A DNA stretch of 64,000 nucleotides from Burkholderia diffusa (GCF_001718315.1 NZ_CP013364.1:1-64000); one strand, 5' to 3'. Shown: positions 26,510-36,226, numbered from the stretch's first letter. The notes: generated by a model not told the origin, from the letters alone. Numbers and translations are program-made.

Positions 26510-28392
26510 GCACGACGGAACGTTCTCTCCTGCCGGGGCTGCGCTCGATTGCCGCGCTGCGCGCGCGCTACGTGGCGGGTGAGCTGACGCCGCATGCGCT
26601 CGTCGATGCGATCGCCGCGCATTTCGACGCCGGCGACCCGCATCATGCGTGGATACGGCCGCTGACGCGCGCGGAGATGACACGGTATGCCGACGCGCTC
26701 GCCGGGCGCGACGTCGCGTCGTTGCCGCTTTACGGCGTGCCGTTCGCGATCAAGGACAACATCGACCTCGCCGGCATACCGACGACGGCGGCTTGCCCGG
26801 CTTATGCGTACACGCCGGCGCGCAGCGCGCCCGTGGTCGAGCGGTTGATCGCGGCCGGTGCGATTCCGGTCGGCAAGACCAATCTCGACCAGTTCGCGAC
26901 CGGGCTTTCGGGACAGCGCTCGCCATACGGCGCGTGCCGCAATGCGCTCGATCCGCGCTATGCGTCGGGCGGGTCGAGTTCCGGATCGGCGGTGGCGGTC
27001 GCACTCGGTGTCGCGACGTTCTCGCTCGGCACCGACACGGCCGGTTCCGGACGCGTGCCGGCCGCGTTCCACGGCCTCGTCGGGCTCAAGCCGACCCGAG
27101 GTGTGGTGAGTACGCTCGGCGTCGTGCCGGCCTGTCGGTCGCTCGATTGCGTGTCGGTGTTCGCGCACTCGCCGGCGGATGCGCGGGCGGTGTTCGATGC
27201 CGCGCACGGCGTGACCGAAGGCGATCCGTACGGGCGCGCATGGCAGCCGCCGGCGGGCGCGGGCGGACTTCGCGCGCATCCGGCGCGGCTGCTCGCGCAG
27301 GTTCGCTTCGGCGCGCCGCGTGCCGATCAGCTCGAATTCTTCGGTGACGATTCGTATCGCGCGGCATGGGGCGCGGCGCTCGAACGCCTGCGCGCAACCG
27401 GCGCGCAGGTCGTCGAGATCGATTTCAGCCCATTCCTGGCCACCGCGCGGCTGTTGTACGACGGCCCGTGGGTCGCCGAGCGGCTCGCCGCGATCGGCGC
27501 ATTCGCCGCGCGGGAGCCCGATGCATTGCATCCGGTGATTCGCGAAATCGTCGGCGGCGCGTCGCGCTTCAGCGCGGCCGACGCGTTCGTCGCGTTCGAC
27601 CGGCTCGCGACGCTGCGCGTCGAAGCGGCGCGCGCGTGGAGCGGGCTCGACGCGATCGTGATGCCGACCTCGGCGACGACCGCGACCGTCGACGCGCTCG
27701 AAGCCGATCCGATCGGCGTCAACTCGCGCTTCGGCTACTACACGAATTTCGTCAACCTGCTCGACCTGTCGGCGATCGCCGTGCCGGCCGGCAGGTGCGA
27801 AAGCGGGCGGCATGCGGGCCTGCCGTTCGGGATCACGTTCGTCGGCCGTGCGCACGACGATGCACGGCTGCTCGATCTCGCACAGGCGTGGTGCGACGGC
27901 GCCGTCGCTGCCGGCGATGCGGGCGTCGGCGAGGCCGGGGCGCCGGCGACGGCCGCATCTGCGTGCGATGAATCATCCGCTGTCGTGCGCGTGGCGGTCG
28001 TCGGCGCGCATCTGCGTGGCGAGCCGTTGAACGGGCAGCTCACGCAGCGCGGTGCGCGGTTCGTCGCCGCGACGACGACCGCTGCGGCCTATCGACTCTA
28101 CGCGCTGTCCGCGGCGGCCTGCGGCGGCGTCGCCAAGCCGGGCCTCGTGCGCGTGCCGGACGGCGGCGCGCCGATCGTGGTCGAGATATGGGAGATGCCC
28201 GTCGACGCGTACGGCAGCTTCGTCGCCGGGATCGCGGCACCGCTCGGCATCGGCACGCTTGTGCTCGAGGACGGCTCGCGGGTGCAGGGCTTCTTGTGTG
28301 AAAGCGCGGCGCTCGACGATGCGCGGGACATCACGCGCTTCGGCGGCTGGCGGGCTTACCTGGCACAGGCCGCCAGCGGCGCATTGCAATGA
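26506..28392 (+). CDS. atzF: Allophanate hydrolase
   Basis: 628 residues, start overlapping the carboxylase stop. The amidase-signature domain covers residues ~1-455 with the Ser-cisSer-Lys triad: Lys in FAIKDNIDLAG, Ser in YASGGSSSGSAVA and nucleophile Ser in GTDTAGSGRVPA. A C-terminal allophanate-hydrolase domain (~490-628; NGQLTQRGARFV; YALSAAACGGVAKPGLVRV; GFLCE) follows, as in AtzF. It converts allophanate to two ammonia and two CO2 and completes guanidine breakdown. A 35-residue Ala-rich linker joins the domains. Confidence 0.93.
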   Translation: MSTTERSLLPGLRSIAALRARYVAGELTPHALVDAIAAHFDAGDPHHAWIRPLTRAEMTRYADALAGRDVASLPLYGVPFAIKDNIDLAGIPTTAACPAYAYTPARSAPVVERLIAAGAIPVGKTNLDQFATGLSGQRSPYGACRNALDPRYASGGSSSGSAVAVALGVATFSLGTDTAGSGRVPAAFHGLVGLKPTRGVVSTLGVVPACRSLDCVSVFAHSPADARAVFDAAHGVTEGDPYGRAWQPPAGAGGLRAHPARLLAQVRFGAPRADQLEFFGDDSYRAAWGAALERLRATGAQVVEIDFSPFLATARLLYDGPWVAERLAAIGAFAAREPDALHPVIREIVGGASRFSAADAFVAFDRLATLRVEAARAWSGLDAIVMPTSATTATVDALEADPIGVNSRFGYYTNFVNLLDLSAIAVPAGRCESGRHAGLPFGITFVGRAHDDARLLDLAQAWCDGAVAAGDAGVGEAGAPATAASACDESSAVVRVAVVGAHLRGEPLNGQLTQRGARFVAATTTAAAYRLYALSAAACGGVAKPGLVRVPDGGAPIVVEIWEMPVDAYGSFVAGIAAPLGIGTLVLEDGSRVQGFLCESAALDDARDITRFGGWRAYLAQAASGALQ

Positions 28393-28456
28393 ACGCCCGG
28401 TCGCGCGTTGCTTCGGCAACTGCGTGACCGGCACCCGAAACGATACGGAGATTCCC

Positions 28457-29431
28457 ATGTCAACGACCCGCAACACGACAGGCTGGCTCGCCGTGCGCCG
28501 CGAGCTGACGGCGCGCGGCAAATGGACGCTCGGCCTGGCGTCCTTCCTGCTGCCGTTCGCCGTCTGGTGCCTGATCAGCTACGTGCCCTTCATCTGGCAT
28601 CCGCAAATGCGCATCACGAATCCGGGAAGCGTCGACTATTTCCAGACCGGCATGCAGATCGACCGCGACGTGTTCGACGACGAACTCGCGCATGCGCGCG
28701 CGGCGCACGCGGCCGTGCCCGAGGGCGTGCGAGCGAACCCGGTGTACCTCCCTGCGCCGCATCAGGTGCTGCGCGCGTTCTACACGGCGTTCACGACGCC
28801 GCCCGCATCGCGCGACGGCGTGTGGCTGCACGAGAGCCTGTGGCACAGCATCCGGATCATCTTCTGGGGCTTCGTGATCTCGTCCGCGATCGGCGTGCCG
28901 CTCGGCATCGTCTGCGGCACATTCAGTGCGCTCGCGCGACTGCAGGAGCCGTTCCTGGAGTTCTTCCGCTACCTGCCGGCGCCGGCGTTCGGTGCGCTGA
29001 TGGTCGCGATCCTCGGCATCTACGACGCGCCGAAGGTCGCGATCATCGTGATCGGCACGCTGTTCCAGCAGGTGCTGATCATCGCGAACACGACGCGCAA
29101 GCTCGAATACGGGCTGTTCGAGGCTGCGATGACGCTCGGCACGAAGAAACTGCAACTGCTCACGCACGTCGTGATTCCAGGCGTGCTGCCCGACCTGTAT
29201 CGCGACCAGCGGATCCTGCTCGGCTGGGCATGGACCTACCTGATCGTCGCCGAACTCGTCGGCACGAGCTCGGGCATCACGTGGTACATCAGCCAGCAGG
29301 CGCGCTACCAGCATTTCGACAACGTATACGCGGCGATCCTGATGATCGGGATCATCGGCCTCGGCACCGACATCGCGCTCGGACTGCTCGGCCGCAAGCT
29401 GTTTCCGTGGGATCGCACGCTGAAGGCGTGA
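28457..29431 (+). CDS. ABC transporter permease of the guanidine/urea-type uptake system
   Basis: 324 residues from ATG 28457. N-terminal TM helix (LGLASFLLPFAVWCLISYV), then a ~90-residue periplasmic stretch (RITNPGSVDYFQTGMQIDRD), then the SsuC/TauC-type core with five helices. The EAA-loop analogue is EAAMTLGTKKLQLLTHVVIPGVLPDLY. The extended periplasmic insert is typical of permeases linked to urea/guanidine carboxylase loci. It works with the ATPase 45 bases downstream and the binding protein encoded divergently. Confidence 0.88.
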   Translation: MSTTRNTTGWLAVRRELTARGKWTLGLASFLLPFAVWCLISYVPFIWHPQMRITNPGSVDYFQTGMQIDRDVFDDELAHARAAHAAVPEGVRANPVYLPAPHQVLRAFYTAFTTPPASRDGVWLHESLWHSIRIIFWGFVISSAIGVPLGIVCGTFSALARLQEPFLEFFRYLPAPAFGALMVAILGIYDAPKVAIIVIGTLFQQVLIIANTTRKLEYGLFEAAMTLGTKKLQLLTHVVIPGVLPDLYRDQRILLGWAWTYLIVAELVGTSSGITWYISQQARYQHFDNVYAAILMIGIIGLGTDIALGLLGRKLFPWDRTLKA

Positions 29432-29476
29432 CGCCCGTTGACGCGCATCCATCGACCGATTTCCGTAGAGGGCATC

Positions 29477-30385
29477 ATGCAGAATCCGCAGGCCGTTCCC
29501 GATTACCTGATTCAATCCGACGCGGTGCGCGAGCGCTTCGCGCGGCTCAAAGCCCGCGACGTGATACTCGACGTGCGTCACGTCGGCAAGCGATTCGCGA
29601 CGCCGCAGGGCGAGTGCGTCGCGCTCGACGACATCAGTTTCCGCACCCACCGGCGCGAGTTCGTGTGCGTGATCGGCCCGTCCGGCTGCGGCAAGTCGAC
29701 GCTGATTCGCATCCTGGCCGGGCTCGACGCGCAGACGAGCGGCGAGGTGCTGCTGGACGGCAAGCCCGTGCAGGGGCCGGGCGCCGATCGCGGGATGGTG
29801 TTCCAGGGCTATACGCTGTTTCCGTGGCTCACCGTGAAGAAGAACGTGATGTTCGGGCTCCGGATGAACGGCAGCAGCGGCAGCGAAGCCGAGCGCGAGG
29901 CACTGCAATGGCTCGATCTGGTCGGGCTGACGCGGTTCGCCGATGTGTATCCGCATCAGTTGTCGGGCGGCATGAAGCAGCGCGTGGCGATCGCCCGCGC
30001 GCTCGCGAACCGTCCGCGCATCCTGCTGATGGACGAACCGTTCGGCGCGCTCGACGCGCAGACGCGCGCACGGATGCAGACACATCTGCTCGACATCTGG
30101 CGCAATATCGACGTGACGATCCTGTTCATCACGCACGATCTCGACGAGGCGATTTTCCTCGCGGACCGGATTCTCGTGCTGAAGGCGAACCCGGGCGGCG
30201 TGCAGGAGCTGATCGAGGTGCCGGTCCCGCGGCCGCGGGACTATTCGCAGGTCAATACGCCGGAATTCATCGCGACGAAGGCGCGGCTCGAAGCGCTGAT
30301 CCATCCGAAGGAGGTGGCAGCAGACGACGAAGGTGTGAAGCCGCATATGATCCGGATGACGGACGTTTCGGATAACGTCGAATAG
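29477..30385 (+). CDS. ABC transporter ATP-binding protein of the guanidine/urea-type uptake system
   Basis: 302 residues from ATG 29477 (AGAGG upstream; an ATG at 29438 is less likely). Walker A GPSGCGKST, Q-loop VFQGYTLFPWLTV, signature LSGGMKQRVAIARAL, Walker B RILLMDEPFGALDAQ and switch His in FITHDLDEA are all intact. It is of SsuB/TauB type. Its C-terminal 45 residues (VPVPRPRDYSQVNTPEF...) form a tail beyond the core. It is the last gene of the catabolic operon. Confidence 0.92.
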   Translation: MQNPQAVPDYLIQSDAVRERFARLKARDVILDVRHVGKRFATPQGECVALDDISFRTHRREFVCVIGPSGCGKSTLIRILAGLDAQTSGEVLLDGKPVQGPGADRGMVFQGYTLFPWLTVKKNVMFGLRMNGSSGSEAEREALQWLDLVGLTRFADVYPHQLSGGMKQRVAIARALANRPRILLMDEPFGALDAQTRARMQTHLLDIWRNIDVTILFITHDLDEAIFLADRILVLKANPGGVQELIEVPVPRPRDYSQVNTPEFIATKARLEALIHPKEVAADDEGVKPHMIRMTDVSDNVE

Positions 30386-30799
30386 CAGGCGCACCGCGAG
30401 CGATCCTGGCCGAGGCCGAGTGCGCCCGCGTATCTGTCCCACGGAACGCTTCTACGCGCGCGGCGAGAGGCGGGCGCGCAGGAACCGAGCCCGGATTCGC
30501 GAACTCCGTCACGACGGCCGCACGCTGCCCGCAGACGAGCGGCGCGTGCGCACTCGAGCGCATTTCGACGGGCTGGGGCCGGATCGGAATGCGTTGCAGG
30601 ATCGCCGGGCCGACGGCTTGGATCCAAACTTAAACGATTTGTGATCCCTTTGCGCCGCAAAATTTTGCACAATGGCGGCAGCGCGGCGTTGCTGCCGCGA
30701 ACCGCCCCGGCATGCCGGCCTTCCGGTTGAAACGGGGCAACCGGAACGACGCTTCGAAACCAGCCCGAGACCGCCACCGACGTGCCGCCACCGACCGCC
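30386..30799. promoter_or_regulatory. Intergenic region before the two-component operon
   Basis: A 414-base stretch without a supported gene. An A+T-rich patch at 30628-30675 contains a perfect 12-base palindrome, GCAAAATTTTGC (30657-30668). It lies about 130 bases ahead of the response regulator and is a candidate operator within the promoter. No clear -35/-10 pair at ideal spacing could be chosen. Confidence 0.3.
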
Positions 30800-31519
30800 A
30801 TGGACCACCCCAAACGCATCCTGATCGTCGAGGACGATGCCGACATCGCCGACGTGCTGAGCCTGCACCTGCGCGACGAGCGCTACGAAGTGGTCCACAG
30901 CGCGGACGGCACGGAAGGGCTGCGCCTGCTCGAACAGGGCAACTGGGATGCGCTGATCCTCGACCTGATGCTGCCCGGCGTAGACGGTCTGGAGATCTGC
31001 CGGCGCGCGCGCGCGATGGCGCGCTACACGCCGATCATCATCACGAGCGCACGCTCGAGCGAGGTGCACCGGATACTCGGCCTCGAGCTGGGCGCCGACG
31101 ACTACCTCGCAAAGCCGTTCTCGGTGCTCGAACTCGTCGCGCGGGTCAAGGCGCTGTTGCGGCGCGTCGACGCGCTCGCGCGCGATTCGCGGATCGACGC
31201 GGGCACGCTCGACGTGGCCGGGCTGTCGATCGACCCGATCGCGCGGGAAGCCGCCGTCGACGGTACGCGCATCGACCTCACGCCACGCGAGTTCGACCTG
31301 CTGTATTTCTTTGCGCGGCATCCGGGCAAGGTGTTCTCGCGGATGGACCTGCTCAACGCCGTGTGGGGCTACCAGCACGAAGGCTACGAGCACACCGTGA
31401 ACACCCACATCAACCGGCTGCGCGCGAAGATCGAGGCCGATCCGGCCGAACCCGTGCGCATCCTCACCGTGTGGGGACGCGGCTACAAGCTCGCCGCGCC
31501 GGATCAGCGGGACGCGTGA
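30800..31519 (+). CDS. OmpR-family response regulator
   Basis: 239 residues from ATG 30800 (GTG 30782 possible). The receiver domain has acidic pair EDD (11-13), phosphoacceptor Asp55 (LILDLMLPGVDG), the Thr/Ser switch in IIITSARSSE and Lys in YLAKPFSVLEL. The OmpR/PhoB winged helix spans ~135-235 (LTPREFDLLYFFARHPGKVFSR; HTVNTHINRLRAKIE; VWGRGYKLA). It pairs with the histidine kinase whose ATG overlaps this stop. Stimulus and regulon unknown. Confidence 0.92.
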   Translation: MDHPKRILIVEDDADIADVLSLHLRDERYEVVHSADGTEGLRLLEQGNWDALILDLMLPGVDGLEICRRARAMARYTPIIITSARSSEVHRILGLELGADDYLAKPFSVLELVARVKALLRRVDALARDSRIDAGTLDVAGLSIDPIAREAAVDGTRIDLTPREFDLLYFFARHPGKVFSRMDLLNAVWGYQHEGYEHTVNTHINRLRAKIEADPAEPVRILTVWGRGYKLAAPDQRDA

Positions 31520-33012
31520 TGAAGCTGACCCTCACCCAGCGGCTGTCGCTCGTGTTCTCGATCCTGCTGCTCGCATGTTCGGGGGCGTCGGCATGGCTGC
31601 AGATCCGCGCGAACGACATGCGCGAGAAGGAAGTCGTGCAGGGCCTGTCGCGCGATCTCGCCGCGCATATCGCGAGCAGCACGCCGCTGATGGACGCGAA
31701 CGGGCTGCGCCCGGACGCCTTGCGCACGTTGTTCGGCCAGCTGATGGGCGTGAACCCGAGCGTCGAGGTGTACCTGCTCGACAACGCCGGGCGCATCCGG
31801 GGCGACGATGCGCCGCCGGGCCATGTGAAGCGCGACCGCGTCGATCTCGCGCCGGTGCAGCGCTTTATCGCGGGCGAGCCGCTGCCGATCCTCGGCGACG
31901 ATCCCCGCAGCCCCGACGCGCGCAAAGTTTTCAGCGCCGCGCCGTTGCAGCGTGCGGGACAGCCGCCGTCCGGCTACATCTACGTGGTGCTGCTTGGGGA
32001 AGCGCACGACCGGCTGGCCGCGCGCGTCGACGCCGGCAGCGTGCTACGCACGACGCTGTGGTCGATGGCGCTGGTCGCGCTGCTCGGCCTGCTCGCCGGC
32101 CTGACCGCGTTCAGTTTCATCACGCGCCCGCTGCGCCGGCTTACCGACGCGATGCGCCGCTTCGACGCGAACGCCGCGCCCGACACGCAGCCGCCGGTGC
32201 CGCGCTCGCCGCCGGGGCGGCGCGGCGACGACATCGCGGTGCTCGAATCCGCGTTCGCGCAGATGGCCGACCGTATCGGCGACCAGTGGCGCGCGCTGAC
32301 GCGCCAGGACCAGCAGCGGCGCGAGCTGATCACGAACATCTCGCACGACCTGCGCACGCCGCTGACGTCGCTGCACGGCTATCTGGAAACGCTGTCGCTG
32401 AAGTCCGACGCGCTCGCGGAGTCCGAACGCCGCCGCTACCTGTCGATCGCGCTTGCGCAGAGCACGAAGGTCGGCCGGCTCGCGCAAGCGCTGTTCGAAC
32501 TCGCGCGGCTCGAATCGGGCGGCGTGCAGGCCGAGCGCGAACCGTTCTCGCTCGTCGATCTCGTGCAGGACGTATTCGAGAAGTTCGAACTCGCGGCGCA
32601 GTCGCGCGGCGTCACGCTGCATGCGCGCATCCCGCCGCGCGTGCCGATCGTGTCGGCCGATCTCGGGATGATCGAGCGCGTGCTGACCAACCTGCTCGAC
32701 AACGCATTGCGGCACACGCCGCGGCATGGCGAAGTCGAAGTCGCGCTGACGCCGAGGGACGATCGCGTGGTGGTGACCGTATCGGATACCGGCGAAGGCA
32801 TTCCGCCGGCGCGGCGCGAAGGGCTGTTCCAGCGGCCGCAGCGGCCGATGAGCGGCGGCGCGGCGACGCGCGGCGGGCTTGGGCTGCTGATCGTGCACCG
32901 GATGCTGGCGCTCAACGGCAGTGCGATCCGGCTCGTCGACCGGGACGGGTGCGGCGCGGTGTTCGAGTTCGCGCTGGCGGTCGCGCACCCGGCGGCCGGC
33001 GACGCGCACTGA
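31519..33012 (+). CDS. Sensor histidine kinase
   Basis: 497 residues; the start codon shares a base with the regulator stop (TGATG overlap), indicating coupled translation. TM1 ~8-28, a ~145-residue periplasmic sensor, TM2 ~176-200, HAMP (FITRPLRRLTDAMRRF), DHp with phospho-His276 (NISHDLRTPLTSL), and CA domain with N box NLLDNALRHTP, G1 DTGEGIP and a G2-like GGLGLLIV. The F box/ATP-lid stretch FQRPQRPMSGG is somewhat degenerate. Ligand unknown. Confidence 0.9.
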   Translation: MKLTLTQRLSLVFSILLLACSGASAWLQIRANDMREKEVVQGLSRDLAAHIASSTPLMDANGLRPDALRTLFGQLMGVNPSVEVYLLDNAGRIRGDDAPPGHVKRDRVDLAPVQRFIAGEPLPILGDDPRSPDARKVFSAAPLQRAGQPPSGYIYVVLLGEAHDRLAARVDAGSVLRTTLWSMALVALLGLLAGLTAFSFITRPLRRLTDAMRRFDANAAPDTQPPVPRSPPGRRGDDIAVLESAFAQMADRIGDQWRALTRQDQQRRELITNISHDLRTPLTSLHGYLETLSLKSDALAESERRRYLSIALAQSTKVGRLAQALFELARLESGGVQAEREPFSLVDLVQDVFEKFELAAQSRGVTLHARIPPRVPIVSADLGMIERVLTNLLDNALRHTPRHGEVEVALTPRDDRVVVTVSDTGEGIPPARREGLFQRPQRPMSGGAATRGGLGLLIVHRMLALNGSAIRLVDRDGCGAVFEFALAVAHPAAGDAH

Positions 33013-33048
33013 AACCGGCGGCGATGCCCGCTCGCTGGCGCGTGGCGC

Positions 33049-34149
33049 TTATCCGCCGCGCTTGCGCCGCACGTCGCTCGGCGTCGTGCCGGTCCAGCGC
33101 TTGAACGCGTGGCGGAATCCCACTGCGTCGCTGAAACCGAGCGTGAGTGCGATGTCCTCGGTGCTGAGCGTGGTGGTGGACAGATAGTCGATCGCGAGCG
33201 CCTTGCGCACGCTCGTCAGCAACTCGCTGTACGACGTGCCTTCGGCATCGAGCTTGCGGCGCAGCGTGCGCGACGTCATGCAAAGGATGTCGGCGATCGC
33301 GTCGATGTCCGGGAACTGTCCGGGCGTGCGTGTGAGTTCCTGGTAGACCCGCCGCGTGACGCCCGCCTGGCTGCGCAATTCGTCGAGCAGGCGCGCGCAG
33401 TGCGACGATACCTGTGCGGCCGTGATCGGGTTCGCGAGCTGCGGCGCACGCGTGAGCCACGCGGCCGGGTAGCTCAACACGTGATGCGGCTGGTCGAACG
33501 CGATCGGGCATTCGAGCGCATCGGACAGCAGCGCCGCATGCGGCGGTCGCGGTTGCGCGAACTGCGCGCGGGCCGGCACGCACCATGCACCCATCACGTC
33601 CTTGATGATGGTCACGTGCAGCGCGAACTGCATGTCGATCAGGAAGCGGTAGAGGGGCAGGTCCGGCTCCGGCAGCGCGGCTTCGTGCGGATCGGGAAAC
33701 AGCCACGACGCGGTGTCGCCCTGTTCGACCCAGCGGATCGCGAGCATCCCGTTCGCGAGCTGGTGATATTTGACTGCCGAATCGAACGCATGCGCGAGCG
33801 ATTCGGAACACAGCATCGCGTAGCCGTACATCCCGTAGCTCGACGCATGCAGCCGGCGGCCGACACGCACGCCGAGATCGGTGCCGTCGTAGCGGCCGAT
33901 CGCGTTGCGCGCGGCGCGCAGGAACTGCAGTTGCGACGTGAGCGTGAACGGGTCGGTGACGGCGTCCGGCGACAGGCCGGTGCCGTCGAGCACGGCGGCC
34001 GGGTCGAGGCCGAGTTCGCGGGCGACACCGACGAGCACGGCCAGCTTGGCCGGCGAGAAGCGCTTCTCGCGCAACGCGTGGGCGAGCGGGGCGTCCGGCA
34101 GCGAGGCTGCGCCGGCGGCCGTCGGGGTCAAGAGCGCACTGCGCGGCAT
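33049..34149 (-). CDS. AraC-family regulator with arabinose-binding-type N-terminal domain
   Basis: 366 residues from ATG 34149. The N-terminal ~230 residues are the Arabinose_bd-like sensor found in OruR/ArgR-type AraC members (RVGRRLHASSYGMYGYAMLCSESL; FDQPHHVLSYPAAWL). The C-terminal HTH pair spans ~270-366 (DIDAIADILCMTSRTLRRKLDAEGTSY; EDIALTLGFSDAVGFRHAFKRWTGTTPSDVR). It is divergent from the acyl-CoA synthetase, making that gene the natural candidate target. Confidence 0.88.
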   Translation of the reverse strand: MPRSALLTPTAAGAASLPDAPLAHALREKRFSPAKLAVLVGVARELGLDPAAVLDGTGLSPDAVTDPFTLTSQLQFLRAARNAIGRYDGTDLGVRVGRRLHASSYGMYGYAMLCSESLAHAFDSAVKYHQLANGMLAIRWVEQGDTASWLFPDPHEAALPEPDLPLYRFLIDMQFALHVTIIKDVMGAWCVPARAQFAQPRPPHAALLSDALECPIAFDQPHHVLSYPAAWLTRAPQLANPITAAQVSSHCARLLDELRSQAGVTRRVYQELTRTPGQFPDIDAIADILCMTSRTLRRKLDAEGTSYSELLTSVRKALAIDYLSTTTLSTEDIALTLGFSDAVGFRHAFKRWTGTTPSDVRRKRGG

Positions 34150-34469
34150 GGCTGGTTCTGCGTCCGATTCGATACCGTTCCGGGTTCGCGATTCTGCGCC
34201 GGAACGCGCGGGCGCGCCATAGGGTTCACCCTGATACGGACGGGCTTGCAGAGCCCGACAACGGCAAGCCGACGCGCGAGCGCACGCCGCGCGTGGCGGC
34301 GCGCCGGGCGCCCGCGTGTCCGTTTCGATCATCTTTTCGACCGCCGGGATCATTTTCAAAGCACCTTTGGCGGGCGATAGTCGCCGATCAGGCGACGGCC
34401 CATGCGCATCAGATGCGCGGGCCGCCGTGCGAACGGCGCTGCCTGGCGCCGTCCCCCGAGGAGCAGGAC
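34150..34469. promoter_or_regulatory. Divergent gap between AraC regulator and acyl-CoA synthetase
   Basis: 320 bases with no supported gene. It presumably holds both promoters. The segment near 34320-34370 (TTTCGATCATCTTTTCGACC) is the least GC-rich part. No clear operator repeat was recognised by eye. Confidence 0.25.
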
Positions 34470-36104
34470 ATGACGAAGAGACACTGGATCGGGTCGTACG
34501 GCTCGATCCCCGCCGAGATCGATGCCGATCGCCATCCTTCCGTAACCGCGCTGCTGGACGAAGCGATGCGCCGCTTCGCCGAGCGCCCCGCGTTCCGCGC
34601 GTTCGGCCGTACGTTGACCTACGCCGACATCGACCGCCAGTCGGCCGCGCTCGCCGCATACCTGCGGCAGGTCGTGGGCGTGCGCAAGGGCGACCGCGTG
34701 GCCGTGATGCTGCCCAACGTGCTCGCATTTCCGGTGGTGTTCGTCGCGCTCGCGCGGATCGGCGCGATCCAGGTCAACGTGAATCCGTTGTACACCGCAC
34801 ACGAACTCGAGCATCAGCTCAACGACGCCGGTGTCGAAGTCGCCGTGGTGTGCGGCGGATCGATGGGCACGTTCGCCGACGTGGTCGACAAGACGCGCAT
34901 GCGGACCGTGTTGAGCGTCGGGGGTGGCGATCTTGGCGTCGTCGATGCGCCGGCCGGCGCGTGCGACGCGCTGCCGCCCGGCTCGCTTCCGCTCGCGGAC
35001 GCGATCGCCGCCGGCGAGTCGCTCGCCTTCGAGCCGGTCGCGCTCGGCGGCGCCGATCTGCTGCTGCTGCAGTACACGGGCGGCACGACCGGGCTGTCGA
35101 AGGGCGCCGCGCTGTCGCATCGCAACCTCGTCGCGAACATCGAGCAGTTCGCGGCGATCGTGCCGGCCGCGCGTCAGCCGGGCGAGGAGGTCGTCGTCAC
35201 GGCGATTCCGCTGTATCACATCTTCGCGCTGACGGTGAACTTCCTGTCCTACTTCGCGATCGGCGCGGAGAACTGGCTCGTCGCGAACCCGCGCGACATG
35301 GACGGCTTCATCGACGTGCTGAAGGCCGCGCGGCCGTCGGTGTTCGTCGGCGTCAATACGCTATACGCGGGGCTCGCGAGCCATCCGCGGCTGAAGGAAG
35401 TGGACTGGTCGCGGCTGAAGCTGTCGGCCGGCGGCGGCGCGGCGGTGATCGACGTGATCTCCGCACGCTGGAAGGCCGTGACGGGCAACTTCATCCGCGA
35501 AGGGTACGGGCTGTCGGAGACGTCGCCGGTGGTCACGTTCAACCCGCAGTCGATCGATGCGTTCACCGGCACGACGGGCTTGCCGCTGCCGTCGACCGAC
35601 GTGAAGCTGCTGGATGACCAGGATCGTGAAGTCGAGATCGGCGAAGCCGGCGAGATCTGCGTGAAGGGCCCGCAGGTGATGGGCGGATACTGGCGCAAGC
35701 CGGACGCGAATGCAGCCGCGTTCACCGCGGACGGCTACTTCCGCACCGGCGACATCGGCGTGTTCGACGCGGCCGGCTTCCTGAAGATCGTCGATCGCAA
35801 GAAGGACATGATCATCGTGTCGGGTTTCAACGTGTATCCGAACGAGGTGGAGGCCGCTGCCACGTCGCTGCCGGGCGTGGCCGAATGCGCGTGCATCGGC
35901 GTGCCGGACGAGCGCACCGGCGAGGCCGTCAAGCTGTTCGTGGTGCTCGCGCCGGACGCGATCGTGGCGGAAGCGGAGATCGTCGCGCATTGCCGCGCGA
36001 GCCTCGCGGCCTACAAGGTGCCGAAGCTGATCCGCCTGGTCGACCGGCTGCCGAAGTCGACGGTCGGCAAGATCCTGCGCCGGGAACTCAGCCGCGCCGA
36101 CTGA
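34470..36104 (+). CDS. AMP-binding long-chain acyl-CoA synthetase/ligase (FadD-like)
   Basis: 544 residues from ATG 34470, preceded by GAGGAG. Adenylation motifs: A3 LLQYTGGTTGLSKGA, A5 EGYGLSETSPV, A7 YFRTGDIGVFD, A8 KIVDRKKDMIIVSGFNVYPNEVE and A10 PKSTVGKILRREL with the catalytic Lys. The protein resembles FadD, activating fatty or aryl acids to acyl-CoA through acyl-AMP. It is cytosolic or peripherally membrane bound. It lies between two AraC regulators, the first divergent and the second 122 bases downstream on the same strand. Confidence 0.9.
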   Translation: MTKRHWIGSYGSIPAEIDADRHPSVTALLDEAMRRFAERPAFRAFGRTLTYADIDRQSAALAAYLRQVVGVRKGDRVAVMLPNVLAFPVVFVALARIGAIQVNVNPLYTAHELEHQLNDAGVEVAVVCGGSMGTFADVVDKTRMRTVLSVGGGDLGVVDAPAGACDALPPGSLPLADAIAAGESLAFEPVALGGADLLLLQYTGGTTGLSKGAALSHRNLVANIEQFAAIVPAARQPGEEVVVTAIPLYHIFALTVNFLSYFAIGAENWLVANPRDMDGFIDVLKAARPSVFVGVNTLYAGLASHPRLKEVDWSRLKLSAGGGAAVIDVISARWKAVTGNFIREGYGLSETSPVVTFNPQSIDAFTGTTGLPLPSTDVKLLDDQDREVEIGEAGEICVKGPQVMGGYWRKPDANAAAFTADGYFRTGDIGVFDAAGFLKIVDRKKDMIIVSGFNVYPNEVEAAATSLPGVAECACIGVPDERTGEAVKLFVVLAPDAIVAEAEIVAHCRASLAAYKVPKLIRLVDRLPKSTVGKILRRELSRAD

Positions 36105-36226
36105 TGGCGCCGCAGCGCCGCGCGCCCGACGGCGCGCGGGCCGGTGCGCGGAGAACCCCGAATGCCCCGAAGGCCCGCTCCGGGCCGCTCAAGTACAATG
36201 CGAGCGGTTCGACCGACGGGGACGCG

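Noticed and set aside
23426..26683. Very long antisense open frame (over 1000 codons) opposite the guanidine carboxylase and allophanate hydrolase start
   Set aside because: Composition is Arg/His/Ala-rich with no domain, no ribosome-binding site, and it mirrors a clearly real gene. Long antisense frames are expected in high-GC DNA with strong third-position bias.
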